Assembly (NCBI GenBank): GCA_963210315.1
Contig: OY723282.1
Coordinates: 1,984,001-2,048,000 of the forward strand
Origin: Rhynchopus euleeides
Lineage: Eukaryota > Euglenozoa > Diplonemea > Diplonemida > Diplonemidae
Length of the DNA stretch: 64,000 nucleotides
Reading direction: 5' to 3'
Shown: positions 12,215-22,251 of the stretch, one piece after another
How positions within the stretch are numbered: position 1 is the stretch's first letter
Layout: each line of letters starts with the position of its first letter
Notes under the pieces: generated by a model
What the model was told of the DNA's origin: nothing
The model's input: only the letters and a program-made list of their open reading frames with translations
Database searches by the model: none
Made by a program: the position numbers and the translations under genes

Positions 12215-14071
12215 TTGGATGCTCGGTCCAACAGCACAATGGCTTGGCCCCTGTTGGTGTTGATAGCAGACCTGTCTCTGGTGATGGGTCTCGGGGCACG
12301 CTTCTCCACAGGTCTGGTTGTGGCTGGTGCGCTGTGGCTCGTCATCGCCAACGTCGAAGCCATGACAAGATTCGGGCTGTTCGATATTCCGGGGACAGCG
12401 CCAGCATGGCATAGGTGGCAGGCCGCAAATGAATACGTTACCTGTGAGACGCCGCCCTGCCCCGTGCCCTTCTTCAAGGGTGCGTTGGAGGTATCCTTTT
12501 CGTTGTATATCATTATCATCGACTTCATCGCGACGCGCCGTTTTGCGGAGAAGGCAGAGAAGGAGCAGGCGGCGATGGCACGGACTATCGAAACTGTGGA
12601 GGCGATTGCCAAGCTGCTGGGGGGGTACGACGTCGACACCGTGGCGGAGATGCTGCAGGAGGCGGAGGCGGAGGGGCGGCTGCCTGCGGCGATGCACGAG
12701 GCGTTGCAGCGCCTGGAGCAGAACCTGCGTGCGTACCGGCCGTACCTCCCGGAGGCGCTGTTCGAGACGCAGGACGAGGACTGCCGGTTTGCTTCGCTCC
12801 GCGCTGCGCCTGGCGCCATCAACGAGGAGGTGGCGATTGTGTTCACAGACGTGCGTGCGTCCACATCCATCTGGGAGGCGGCACCCGAGGCGATGAAGAA
12901 GGCGATGCAGACGCACAACATGGTGATGCGCGACGCCATCCGGCTGCTGGGCGGGTACGAGGTGAAGACAATCGGGGACGCCTTCATGGTCGCCTTCGAG
13001 GAGGCGCGTGTTGCGGTGGACTTCGCGCTGCTTGTGCAGGACCGGCTGCTGGATGCGGAGTGGCCTGCTGCGCTGCTGGAGGTCCCGATCTGCAGCCGCT
13101 CAGAGCTGTGGGGCGGGCTGACGGTGCGTGTCGGTGTGAACCATGGCCCTGTGACGCTGGAGACGAACGCCCTGACAGGGCGTGTCGACTACTTCGGGCA
13201 CACCGTCAACGTCGCTGCGCGCCTCGAGGGTGTGTGCATCCCCGGTGCGGTGGCCGTGCCTGCAGACCTGTGGGCGCAGGTGGGCGGCTCGTGCCTGCCT
13301 GCTGTGGTGGGCCCGGCAGTGCCTGCCGACCTGAAGGGTGTGAGTGAGGCCTTGCCCATGCGTCATGTGTGGCCTGCAGGCCTGGCAGGTCGGCAGAGAC
13401 ATGTGCAAGACGTCGTCCGCCACACACACGACGACAATGTCTCCGTTGCTGAGTCCCGCTTCTCACACCCTCCAGCCGTTGAAGTTGCCCTACGCATGCG
13501 TGAGCTCAACGCCACGATAGGATCTTTGACACTGTGCAAGGATGTCGATCCAACCGCAGGCAACGTCAGCCAGGCCCTGGAGGCTGTGATGCCTCTGCTG
13601 CAGCAGAGCCGCGGGACCCTCATCACGCTGCTCGGGGAGCACGTGTTCGTCGGGTGGAACCTCGTGCAGGCTGTGCCTGTGCACGCAGAGAACGCCATCA
13701 GCTTTGCACAGCGCCTTGGCCGTTCCCAGTGGGGCACCGACACCACGCTTGGCCTTGCGAGCGGGACGGTGCACCACGGGGATGTGGGCACCGCATCGCA
13801 GCGCTTCGTCACTGCTGCAGGGTCTGCCGTGTCAGCAAGCCTTCAGGTGTGGCACATCGCCCGCGAAGCCGCGGCACAATGTTTGATCGTATTCCCTGGT
13901 GGCACCTGCCCTGCCGCTATGCATGGGTGCTTGTGCCCAGCTCGGCCTGAGGTGTGCGCTGCCATGACGGTCTATGAAGTGCGTGTCGACAAACCTGTCA
14001 GCGCGCAAGGCAGGCGACGCAGCTTCAAGCGGGGAACATCCCTTGTCATCCAGTTCGATGCGTCTATGTAA
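12215..14071 (+). CDS. Class III adenylyl cyclase, 5'-truncated copy
   Basis: Frame of about 618 residues. It opens with three hydrophobic segments (about 11-27, 30-47, 90-107), a helical stalk and a class III cyclase domain. That domain has metal-binding Asp212 (FTDVRAST) and Asp255 (KTIGD), Lys251 and Asp325 at the purine-selecting sites, and Asn332 and Arg336 (NVAAR). The Lys/Asp pair predicts ATP as substrate. Residues 428-550 look like a degenerate second cyclase domain (LLGEHVFVGW, LASGTVHHGDVG) without catalytic residues. The paralogue at 18350 has six membrane segments, so this copy lacks the first three. The frame has no ATG until Met9 and runs open upstream into a TTATTACC block. 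It may be a truncated gene or the last exon of a spliced one. Confidence 0.85.
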   Translation: MDARSNSTMAWPLLVLIADLSLVMGLGARFSTGLVVAGALWLVIANVEAMTRFGLFDIPGTAPAWHRWQAANEYVTCETPPCPVPFFKGALEVSFSLYIIIIDFIATRRFAEKAEKEQAAMARTIETVEAIAKLLGGYDVDTVAEMLQEAEAEGRLPAAMHEALQRLEQNLRAYRPYLPEALFETQDEDCRFASLRAAPGAINEEVAIVFTDVRASTSIWEAAPEAMKKAMQTHNMVMRDAIRLLGGYEVKTIGDAFMVAFEEARVAVDFALLVQDRLLDAEWPAALLEVPICSRSELWGGLTVRVGVNHGPVTLETNALTGRVDYFGHTVNVAARLEGVCIPGAVAVPADLWAQVGGSCLPAVVGPAVPADLKGVSEALPMRHVWPAGLAGRQRHVQDVVRHTHDDNVSVAESRFSHPPAVEVALRMRELNATIGSLTLCKDVDPTAGNVSQALEAVMPLLQQSRGTLITLLGEHVFVGWNLVQAVPVHAENAISFAQRLGRSQWGTDTTLGLASGTVHHGDVGTASQRFVTAAGSAVSASLQVWHIAREAAAQCLIVFPGGTCPAAMHGCLCPARPEVCAAMTVYEVRVDKPVSAQGRRRSFKRGTSLVIQFDASM

Positions 14072-14352
14072 CCACCCACAACGTTGCCTGTTGAGACCTG
14101 TGCCGCGGCAAGGTCACGCAGGCCAGACGATCCCGATCTTGAGAGAACCCTGGTGCTGCAACAGAGCCGCCAATTTTTCAAAACCCAACCAAAACTCAAC
14201 ATTTGGCCCTTTGGGTGCATCTCATTGCTTTTGAGCACATTTATGATGCGAAAAGTGTAGGAGTGCTTCCGCCGATCCTGTTCCTTTTCCGTGTGCCTAG
14301 CTATCTGTGATGTTCACAGGTGCTCCACACCCACATCAAAGCCTGCTAAAGG

Positions 14353-14420
14353 GTGGTGGAAGCGTCACCGCATTATTAAGGAAGAAGGAAGCACGGTTGC
14401 TACGCTTTATTGCACACAAC
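14353..14420 (+). mobile_element. Retroelement-end scrap
   Basis: GGTGGTGGAAGCGTCACCGC followed by ATTATTAAGGAAGAAGGAAG and GTTGCTACGCTTTATT. The same block occurs at 27992-28050, so both are copies of one diverged terminal sequence related to the GTGTGGAAGCGTCAACGC family. Confidence 0.65.
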
Positions 14421-14533
14421 ACCACTTGTGTGGTGAGAGAAATGCGACGGGCCTGCGATGGGCTCGGGGCTGCTGCTGGTCTCTCTTGCCCATGTTTACA
14501 TATGTTGGTGAAAGCGTCCAACGCAATTTTTTT

Positions 14534-15671
14534 AAACCCTGTGCCTGGAATTTTGACCGAGTTAGATAAAATTTTCAGTGCAATCCTTCAGCACCTCCCC
14601 CCTAGATTTTTAGGTTTTCTTGACCCAATGGTCGAAATCTGCGACATAGTGGAAATCCCGGGGACATGTCGAATTCGAAAATTCTGGGTCAAAAAACCCC
14701 AGGGGGGACCCTTTGGTTTCACCCCCTGCTGGGGGGCCTGGTGGGCTCAGGTGTGCTGAGACCCTTCGGGTTCTGACAGAGTGCAGCAATGGTAATCAGC
14801 CGTCGTGAACGTACTTTCGTGCCGGCATGGCTATCCACGGGCACCGTGGCATGTCGCCGCATCCGTTCCGATCAACAAGTGCCAGAGGTAAATCAGGAGC
14901 CCTGGTCCAGTGCAGGCACCTGCGCTGCAGATACCCAAGGGACTGTTGTGCACAAAAGGGCACACGCAAGGACATCAACTGACCGAGGCAATGCCCCTCG
15001 CAGCCTATCGATTCGATTCGGGGCACCAAGCCTCACGAGCTGGTCACGCGATACCAGGTTACTCTGCGTGGCATATTCCGTGCAGCCGAAATGGCTTGGG
15101 CAGCAGTGCACAGGAACTTCTGCTGCACTGCGACAGGACAACCCAAGCACGTGCCGCGTACATCCGGAGGTGAAGTTGGATGAGGAAGATCAGTGGCTTC
15201 TGGGAGGAAGAGGGCGACCGCGTCGACGTCGCGGGTAGCACACTCAGCACACGAGCGGGCGTTGCATGAAATCCCCCATGTGTAAACAGGGGAAATCGGC
15301 CTTTGAGGGGATCCTGGTCAGGAATAAAAATTTCCACGCATATTTTTCGACTTCCTGAGGCCAAAAACCGATGTTCCTGGACCCAGATGTGACATCTGGA
15401 TGACATAATAAAAATCCAGAGTGCCTTAGAGGCGCGCGGGACATTTTTTTGGGGATCGTGGCTGGGGACCCCCTATTTTGGGGGATTTCCCGTAGGTGGA
15501 AAATGTCGATTTTCCAATTTTAAATCACACTGGGGGCACCGGCGGGGCCATATTTTGCATTTTCAGACAGGGGACCTATACCCTACAAACCCGATTTTCG
15601 GGTTTTTTGACCATTTTTTGCCTTGTGCGAAAATGTGATATTTTTTGGACAAAATTCCAGGCACAGGGTTT
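14534..15671. mobile_element. Putative 1.1-kb inverted-repeat element
   Basis: Perfect 22-bp inverted repeats, AAACCCTGTGCCTGGAATTT plus TG at 14534-14555 and its complement at 15650-15671, bound 1138 bp. No transposase or target duplication was recognised. The arms may extend outward imperfectly. A non-autonomous DNA element is the simplest reading. Confidence 0.55.
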
Positions 15672-15976
15672 TAACATTCGCAGAATCGAGGCCAAGTGGT
15701 TTGTAGTCTTCCGCCGAACGTCACACCTCAACGGTCAGGAGGGTCCTGGTATCGCGCAAACTGCCGAAGTCCCACGGCCCTCACCAAAAAGAAAGCCCCG
15801 AAGATAAGAAACGTCAGTCGCCTCTGCAACAAGTGTGACCCTGTGGGACCCTATTGCACTGACGGTGCTCACTTCCTTATCAGGTGAGGTTCTGCGAAAC
15901 AAGCTTTTCGCCTCGGGGTATTCTCAGATCATCTCGTCCAGATCTCTCCTGTGGGCTATGTGTTTGTCATTATTAA

Positions 15977-16162
15977 GGGCCTTCGCTCTGGGGGTCTTCG
16001 CTGGTCGTTATCCTTCGTCAGTTTTCAGCCAATTCAATAGGAAATGCACCAAAATGCACTGACGATCACCCCGTAGCGAAGACCCCCTCTGTGTCAACGT
16101 GTGTCAGGCTGTAACCTATATTGTAAGGCGCCTTACTTCTCTGCACCTCAGAGCGAAGGCCC
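15977..16162. mobile_element. Nested CTTCGCT mini-elements
   Basis: The outer pair is GGGCCTTCGCTCTG at 15977 and CAGAGCGAAGGCCC ending 16162. Inside, GGGGTCTTCGCT at 15991 pairs with AGCGAAGACCCCC ending about 16086. This looks like one mini-TIR element inserted into another of the same broad family. Confidence 0.7.
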
Positions 16163-16625
16163 ATCGGCAGGTGGATGCTGAGCTGACGCAAGACACAGGA
16201 GCTCTCTCCATTTGTCTGCGCCCAATCACATCTAAAGAAGGGATGGCGTCATGTCGTCGGTTCAAAATGAGACGGAATCAAGAGTGGTCCACGTGGTGTG
16301 CGTCATGCTGGTCATGCTGCAACACGTTGGCACAAGGGAAAGATACTTCTGCCACATCCTGATATTTGCAGCTTCCCTCTGTTATCACAGAGGGAACTCA
16401 CGGAAGGGTTTGTGCGTCGTTGTGATTTGATGTATATTTATATTACTTGGCCCCATCTACCGTGATGTCCAGGGCAGTCTGCGCTTAACAAAAAGTAGTC
16501 CGGGTCTGTATCAATACAGTTGCTGGACACGGCATGCCGCAAAGCGAAATGGTTGCTCTATGTTGGTGTTGCAGATGTCGCCGTTTCTATCCACACCAGA
16601 ACTACCTTCAAACTAGCCTTTTTTT

Positions 16626-16745
16626 TGTAAGTTCGGCGGAGCCACCTCAGGAAACTTTTCACCGTGCGGATCCTTGCGAACACTTCACACGCCGGCAGGC
16701 TGTGGGGTGTTCTGCGTTCGAAGAACACAAACTGTCGTTGCTACC
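16626..16745. repeat. Dispersed repeat, copy A
   Basis: Matches 22862-22985 over about 120 bp; the strongest part is CCTTGCGAACACTTCAC and GGCAGGCTGTGGGGTGTTCT. GAACAC and GTGTTC form a short inverted pair inside it. No coding signal. Confidence 0.75.
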
Positions 16746-16802
16746 TTCTCTCTTGTGATTCACTCGGTTGCCTTAGTTTTCTCAGCCACAAAATAAACCA
16801 TA

Positions 16803-17007
16803 GCAAAAAGTGCCGATCAAAGCGCAGAGACACTTTTTGCGCACACGACTTTCGCGCGGAAAGTGTCATTCAGCTCTGCCAAACGTGCTCTACACACAAC
16901 CCCCTTCATCAGGCAAGTGGGTTTGTAAGTGTGTGGAAGCGTCAACGCATCAAAAGAAGTACCAACAGTAGAGAAAGAGCGGCAGAGTTGAAGTGACACT
17001 TTTTTTG
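16803..17007 (+). mobile_element. Remnant B1-A2-B2 end of a retroelement
   Basis: It has the order seen at the right end of the retroelement at 48652-48879: a B-like block (AAAAAGTGCCGATCAAAGCG, ending GACACTTTTT), an A-like block ending GTGTGGAAGCGTCAACGC (16931-16948), then a diverged second B-like block ending GTGACACTTTTTTT. No coding region precedes it, so it is probably an isolated terminal block of a related family. Confidence 0.7.
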
Positions 17008-17236
17008 TGTGAAGAATCGCCTCACATCCAGGTGGCTATATAATACTCTGACACCAATGTTGCTTATCCATTTATCCCAACAGTACTGCGACTCTCCACC
17101 CGACAACCGCTCTGGCACCTTTTTGTTTTGCAACCAACACAGTCCCTGCAAGGGATAGGTGTTGAGGGAAATGCTTCCCACCGTTTGCCATACGATCGAC
17201 TCTCCCCTCTCTCTTTCTTCTTGTGCTCCACCACTT

Positions 17237-17260
17237 TCTGTACTTCAGACAGGTAAGACA
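17237..17260 (+). repeat. Short dispersed motif with donor-like end
   Basis: TTTCTGTACTTCAGACAGGT followed by AAG recurs at 20781-20805 and, diverged, at 50706-50733. The CAG-GTAAG end resembles a 5' splice site, but with no coding frame beside it I treat it as part of a dispersed repeat. Confidence 0.45.
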
Positions 17261-17955
17261 CAGCCGAAGGGCTCACAACAATAGGCCGATATACTTTTTT
17301 AAAACCGTACACTGATGGAAGCGGTCAACAAAACAACAGGGATTTTTCTTTTCTCTTTTTCATGTCTCCCAGCAACGGAGTGAGTGAAGCAAACGGAAAG
17401 GACAGTATTTTGCCACAACACCCGGTTGCACAAACAAACAGCAAAAAGAAACCCGGCAATCCCCTTTTTCAGTTTTTTTCACGGAATCTGTGCCCGTGCA
17501 AAACCCTTACAGATCCTCACCATGCAGAGGGTGTTGTCGCGATCAACGTTTTTTTGTTTTTGGCGCGTTGATGCCTCAGCACACGTCCTTCCTGCATGGT
17601 GTGGCTGTACAGAACACCTCTGGTTGCAGCTGTGTGGTTTGGCTGTCCCGCTCACGATTGCTTCGGAGTTTCTACTCATCTCACGCAGCCCCCCCTTCTT
17701 GTTGACGCGTTGATAATTCCACCCGGCTTCCGAAAGCGCCAAACACCCCACATCCCACAACGATACCTCCCGATCTGGATGGTGGTGATTTCCGCCCGGT
17801 TTTCGCGCAGTTTCCACTGCCACACCTTGGTGTGAACATGGTCCGAACCCCTAGGTCAACCTTCCGCCTTCCGCGTGCATCCCCTCCTGGGCCGGCCTCT
17901 CCGCCACACTGGAGCTCACTGAGGGGGAGGAGGGTTGGTAAAAAAGTGAGTGAAC

Positions 17956-18054
17956 GGGGGCCCTCGCTACCAGTCACAGCTCGTCAGTCAGTGAGGGGAA
18001 GTGGGCTGGAGCTCACTTTTTCTCACTCAGTCACATCTGGTAGCGAGGGCCCCC
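17956..18054. mobile_element. 99-bp micro-palindromic element, copy 1
   Basis: Begins GGGGGCCCTCGCTACCAG and ends with its inverted match CTGGTAGCGAGGGCCCCC (one extra base near the arm end), around a conserved middle (CACAGCTCGTCAGTCAG, CTCACTCAGTCACA). A second complete copy is at 22155-22251 and an interrupted one at 24511-24888. Confidence 0.85.
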
Positions 18055-18349
18055 AACGATTTATGAAATGATTTCAAATCGTTCAAAAGCGAGTGTCCGC
18101 TCCCTGGCAGGCACCACAACCCTCCCAAGAACGGGAGCGGTGTCGATAGCGATGATTTGTGGATGTCTGGAAGGCGACAGGACTGCTGCAACCCCCACCC
18201 CTCCTCCCGATTCCGTTGGTACACTTCCATTGCCCTGCCACTGCCCCCTGCCCCACGCCCCTGGTTGTGTTGTCTGCCCAGCGGGGAGGGGCTGTCTGGT
18301 CTTGGGCCTGCACCACCACCGCCACACCTGCAGGCTTGCGGCAGGCAGG

Positions 18350-20452
18350 ATGGCATTCTTGCAACGCACGTTCGGCGTCGAAGGATTGTCGCGGCATCGG
18401 GCGGAGCACGCGAGGAAGCTGTGGATTATCAGCGGCATATGCATGGCGTTCACAAGCATCATGCTGCTGACCAGTGGGCAGGCCTGGCCGACGAGGGTGG
18501 TGAATTCTTCGGCCCTCCTGCTGACAAGCGTGACAGTTCTCGTCATGTGCCTGTGTCGTGTGCACATCACGAAGCCTCTCTCGTGTCTTTTCGTGGCACT
18601 GTGTGCGGTGTTTGTCTCCGTCGCCGACATCGACTCGCGGTCGATCGGGAGCGCGGCCATGTGGCCACAGTTCGTGCTGCTGGCTGATCTGGCGCTTGTG
18701 CTGCGCCTCGGAAGGGGCTTTGCCACAGGGCTGATCGCAGTGGCTGCCGTGTGGGTGATCCTGACGGGGATCGAGTCGATCACACGCTTCGGGCTGTTCG
18801 ACCTGCCGGGTACAGCCCCCGAGTGGCACCGGTGGGAGCGGACGAAGGACACCGTTGACTGCACGTCGCCACCGTGTCCAGAGACGCCCTTCAAGGCAAT
18901 CGTCGAGATGGGGACGTCTGTCTATGTGCTTATTATGGACTTCATCGCGACGCGCGGGTTCGCATATGAGGCGGAGAAGGAGCAGGCGGCGATGGCACGG
19001 ACCATTGAGACTGTGGAGGCGATTGCCAAGCTGCTGGCGGGGTACGACGTCGACACCGTGGCGGAGATGCTGCAGGAGGCGGAGGCGGAGGGGCGGCTGC
19101 CTGCAGCGATGCACGAGGCGTTGCAGCGCCTGGAGCAGAACCTGCGTGCGTACCGGCCGTACCTGCCGGAGGCGCTGTTCGAGACGCAGGACGAGGACTG
19201 CCGGTTTGCTTCGCTCCGCGCTGCGCCTGGCGCCATCAACGAGGAGGTGGCGATTGTGTTCACAGACGTGCGTGCGTCCACATCCATCTGGGAGGCGGCA
19301 CCCGAGGCGATGAAGAAGGCGATGCAGACGCACAACATGGTGATGCGCGACGCCATCCGGCTGCTGGGCGGGTACGAGGTGAAGACAATTGGGGACGCCT
19401 TCATGGTCGCCTTCGAGCAGGCGCGTGTTGCGGTGGACTTCGCGCTGCTTGTGCAGGACCGGCTGCTGGATGCGGAGTGGCCTGCTGCGCTGCTGGAGGT
19501 CCCGATCTGCAGCCGCTCAGAGCTGTGGGGCGGGCTGACGGTGCGTGTCGGTGTGAACCATGGCCCTGTGACGCTGGAGACGAACGCCCTGACAGGGCGT
19601 GTCGACTACTTCGGGCACACCGTCAACGTCGCTGCGCGCCTCGAGGGTGTGTGCATCCCCGGTGCGGTGGCCGTGCCTGCAGACCTGTGGGCGCAGGTGG
19701 GCGGCTCGTGCCTGCCTGCTGTGGTGGGCCCGGCAGTGCCTGCCGACCTGAAGGGTGTGAGTGAGGCCTTGCCCATGCGTCATGTGTGGCCTGCAGGCCT
19801 GGCAGGTCGGCAGAGAGACGTCCTCCACAACGACGACCTCCGCACCGGGTGCTTCGACGCCGCCGTCACGTCGGTCTCGGACTCCCGCTCATCGCACTCG
19901 CGTGTGCACGATTCAAAGGCACCACGGATGCGCGAAACAGCCGCCACAGTCGCAACTGTCAGTTTGTGCACCATTGCGGACAACTCCACTGCTGCTGACA
20001 TCAGCCTGTCGCTGGAGGCTGTGATGCCTCTTCTGCAGCAGAGCCGCGGGTCACTCGTCACGCTGCTCGGGGAGAATGTCTTCGTCGGGTGGAACCTTGT
20101 GCAGGCTGTGCCTGTGCATGCCGAAAGCGCTGTTCAGTTTGCACAGCGCGTGCTGCGGTTGCCCTGCGGTGCTGAGATGACGGTGGGCCTTGCGAGCGGG
20201 ACGGTGCACCACGGGGACGTGGGCACCACCTCGCAGCGCTTCGTCACTGCTGCGGGGCGCACTGTGGAGGCCAGCCTGCAGGTGTGGCGTCTGGCACGCG
20301 ATACTGCCGTGCGATGCCTCTACACCGCCGCACAAGGGTCGAGACTGGGTGCCTTGCAAGCCATCCTGCGTCCGGTCTCTGTGATGCCGCAGACATCAAC
20401 AGCTACGATTGGCCCTGTGTATGAGATCGTGCAGCTCGGTTATGAGCCTTGA
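18350..20452 (+). CDS. Class III adenylyl cyclase, six membrane segments
   Basis: About 700 residues from the ATG at 18350 (context GGATGGC). The frame is open back to 18068, but that part is Pro/His-rich, weakly protein-like and begins beside a mini-element. Six hydrophobic segments (about 24-44, 53-73, 77-92, 104-118, 124-139, 186-200) match one six-span half of a transmembrane cyclase. The catalytic domain has Asp306 and Asp349 for metals, Lys345 and Asp419 for adenine selection, and Asn426 and Arg430 for transition-state binding, so it should make cAMP from ATP on the cytoplasmic side. Residues 527-654 form a degenerate second cyclase-like domain. The core at about 18980-19812 is almost identical to the copy at 12570-13395 while the rest has diverged. 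Confidence 0.9.
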   Translation: MAFLQRTFGVEGLSRHRAEHARKLWIISGICMAFTSIMLLTSGQAWPTRVVNSSALLLTSVTVLVMCLCRVHITKPLSCLFVALCAVFVSVADIDSRSIGSAAMWPQFVLLADLALVLRLGRGFATGLIAVAAVWVILTGIESITRFGLFDLPGTAPEWHRWERTKDTVDCTSPPCPETPFKAIVEMGTSVYVLIMDFIATRGFAYEAEKEQAAMARTIETVEAIAKLLAGYDVDTVAEMLQEAEAEGRLPAAMHEALQRLEQNLRAYRPYLPEALFETQDEDCRFASLRAAPGAINEEVAIVFTDVRASTSIWEAAPEAMKKAMQTHNMVMRDAIRLLGGYEVKTIGDAFMVAFEQARVAVDFALLVQDRLLDAEWPAALLEVPICSRSELWGGLTVRVGVNHGPVTLETNALTGRVDYFGHTVNVAARLEGVCIPGAVAVPADLWAQVGGSCLPAVVGPAVPADLKGVSEALPMRHVWPAGLAGRQRDVLHNDDLRTGCFDAAVTSVSDSRSSHSRVHDSKAPRMRETAATVATVSLCTIADNSTAADISLSLEAVMPLLQQSRGSLVTLLGENVFVGWNLVQAVPVHAESAVQFAQRVLRLPCGAEMTVGLASGTVHHGDVGTTSQRFVTAAGRTVEASLQVWRLARDTAVRCLYTAAQGSRLGALQAILRPVSVMPQTSTATIGPVYEIVQLGYEP

Positions 20453-20834
20453 GCTGTTTGTCGATAACTCTCTCACCTTTCTTCGCCCTAGCTTCGACTG
20501 CGTCTGTTGCACAGTTTTTTTTGTAGCATTTTCCTTCTGACATCCTACCATCACTGCTCAACCATTGTGTTCGAGTGCTCGTTTTTTTGGTAAAACACGC
20601 CCCGTGTGGTAGAGAAAGTACGGCAAGAGTCTCGCTGGGTCGGAAGAGCAGATGGTCCCCGCAACAGCTCCCGGGGAGCGGCGGGTATTTCGCATAGGAT
20701 GCCGGATGTGTGAACACGTTTGTGCGGTTTGTTCTGTGTTGTGTGAACATGTGTGTGTGTATGCTCCACCCAACCCGACACATTTTCTGTACTTCAGACA
20801 GGTAAGGTCACTCGACACGCGGGGGGGGGGGGGG
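20453..20834. other. Short intergenic stretch
   Basis: No gene is seen. It contains the TTTCTGTACTTCAGACAGGT motif at 20781-20805 and ends in a run of 14 G before the TA where the long-TIR element inserted. Confidence 0.5.
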
Positions 20835-20836
20835 TA

Positions 20837-21983
20837 GGGGGGGTCAAATGCCACCCTTTTACGTGGACAAACACGATTTTTCAAAAAACCGGCGCAGAGG
20901 CCCCAAAGCCCCCGTAAACCCTCCAAACCCCCCCAGATCGGTCCGGAAACCCATCGAACCCCACTTTTCCACCATTCCGGGCACCTCAGGTGCCCGAATT
21001 GGGGTACCTAAATTTTGTGCCACCGTTTGGTACCGGACAGTGCCACTGTGTGGGAGGTTGGAAAAGAAAATGCCCCAACACACCACATCTGAGGGTTGCA
21101 ATGCATGTTGCTTGCCAACCACGTCATCCGGTGGGTGTCAGGCGCTATGTAGGTGGCATTAGCCAGGTCTTCGATGAGTTCTGGCTTGTATATGTACCTC
21201 CCTGCCACCATGCACCGGGAGGCTGCCTGTAGGTACGGAACAGTCCAGATGGTCGTGTGATTCCTGTGCAGCAGTGCTCCACAACCGGGATGTGTTGACA
21301 ACGACTGTTGCAACACGAGCTGTACATTCCGGGAACACACGAAGTGCGCTGTCGTGGTACCCATTGTGCCAGAATTGGTAGTTGCTGCGGTCTACTTTGC
21401 CTGGCCCAAGAGCACTGGTACTGAACGGTGCAATATGCGTGGCGAGGTGAATGCAACGGAAGGGCGCAAAGTCAATACAGCTCTCGGATGGCGGGTGGTG
21501 GTGCCACTAGTGTGTGACGTTCACTCGAGGATACAACGCATCACAATGAATCAGCAACCGTGGACCGAGTACAATACGCTCTCTGTGGCTGGTGTGGGGG
21601 ACAAAGGCAGTGCCTGTGCCGCAGGCAGGGAGGTACATATACAAGCCAGAACACATCGAAGACCTGGCTCATGCCACCTACATAGCGCCTGACACCCACC
21701 GGATGACGTGGTTGGCAAGCAACATGCATTGCAACCCTCAGATGTGGTGTGTTGGGGCATTTTCTTTTCCAACCTCCCACACAGTGGCACTGTACGGTAC
21801 CAAACGGTGGCACAAAATTTAGGTACCCCAATTCGGGCACCTGAGGTGCCCGGAATGGTGGAAAAGTGGGGTTCGATGGGTTTCCGGACCGATCTGGGGG
21901 GGTTTGGAGGGTTTACGGGGGCTTTGGGGCCTCTGCGCCGGTTTTTTGAAAAATCGTGTTTGTCACCCCCATTTGACCCCCCC
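20837..21983. mobile_element. Long-TIR element, copy 1 (1147 bp)
   Basis: The left TIR (20837-21206) and right TIR (21624-21983) are near-perfect inverted copies of about 360 bp, starting GGGGGGGTCAAATG and ending CATTTGACCCCCCC. TA lies on each side (20835-20836, 21984-21985), which fits a TA target duplication as in Tc1/mariner-type elements. A middle of about 417 bp has no recognised transposase. Conserved 76-118-residue frames here are read within the TIRs and middle and resemble nothing I know. The insertion site is a TA between two runs of 14 G. Non-autonomous. Confidence 0.92.
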
Positions 21984-22154
21984 TAGGGGGGGGGGGGGGG
22001 TTGTGTGTGTGTTTTTTCTGCCAGCCGATATCACTAGCGCCAGCGAGAAAAAAAACGCGTGACGAGTGACGGGTTGTGGTGGAAGCGATCAATGCAAAAT
22101 TATCTGAAAGGAAGACTCGAGAGACTGCTGCTGTATTTTATATCTGTCACTTTG

Positions 22155-22251
22155 GCGGCCCTCGCTACCAGTCACAGCTCGTCAGTCAGGGAGGGGAAGT
22201 GGGCCGTGGCTCACTTGTCCTCACTCAGTCACACTGGTAGCGAGGGCCCCC
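22155..22251. mobile_element. Micro-palindromic element, copy 2
   Basis: GGCCCTCGCTACCAG to CTGGTAGCGAGGGCCCCC with the same middle as 17956-18054; the left terminal G run is shortened. Confidence 0.85.

Larger units (their letters stand above)
14072..18054. other. Intergenic stretch between the cyclases
   Basis: About 4 kb with no supported gene, filled with short elements listed separately: a retroelement-end scrap (14353), a 1.1-kb inverted-repeat element (14534-15671), nested mini-elements (15977-16162), a dispersed repeat (16626-16745) and a terminal block (16803-17007). A 149-residue frame at 14789-15238 lies within the inverted-repeat element but has no recognisable domain. Confidence 0.5.

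Noticed and set aside
11632..12987. Minus-strand ORF of 451 residues over cyclase 1
   Set aside because: It is antisense to the conserved cyclase domain and is mirrored antisense to the second cyclase; no independent protein features.
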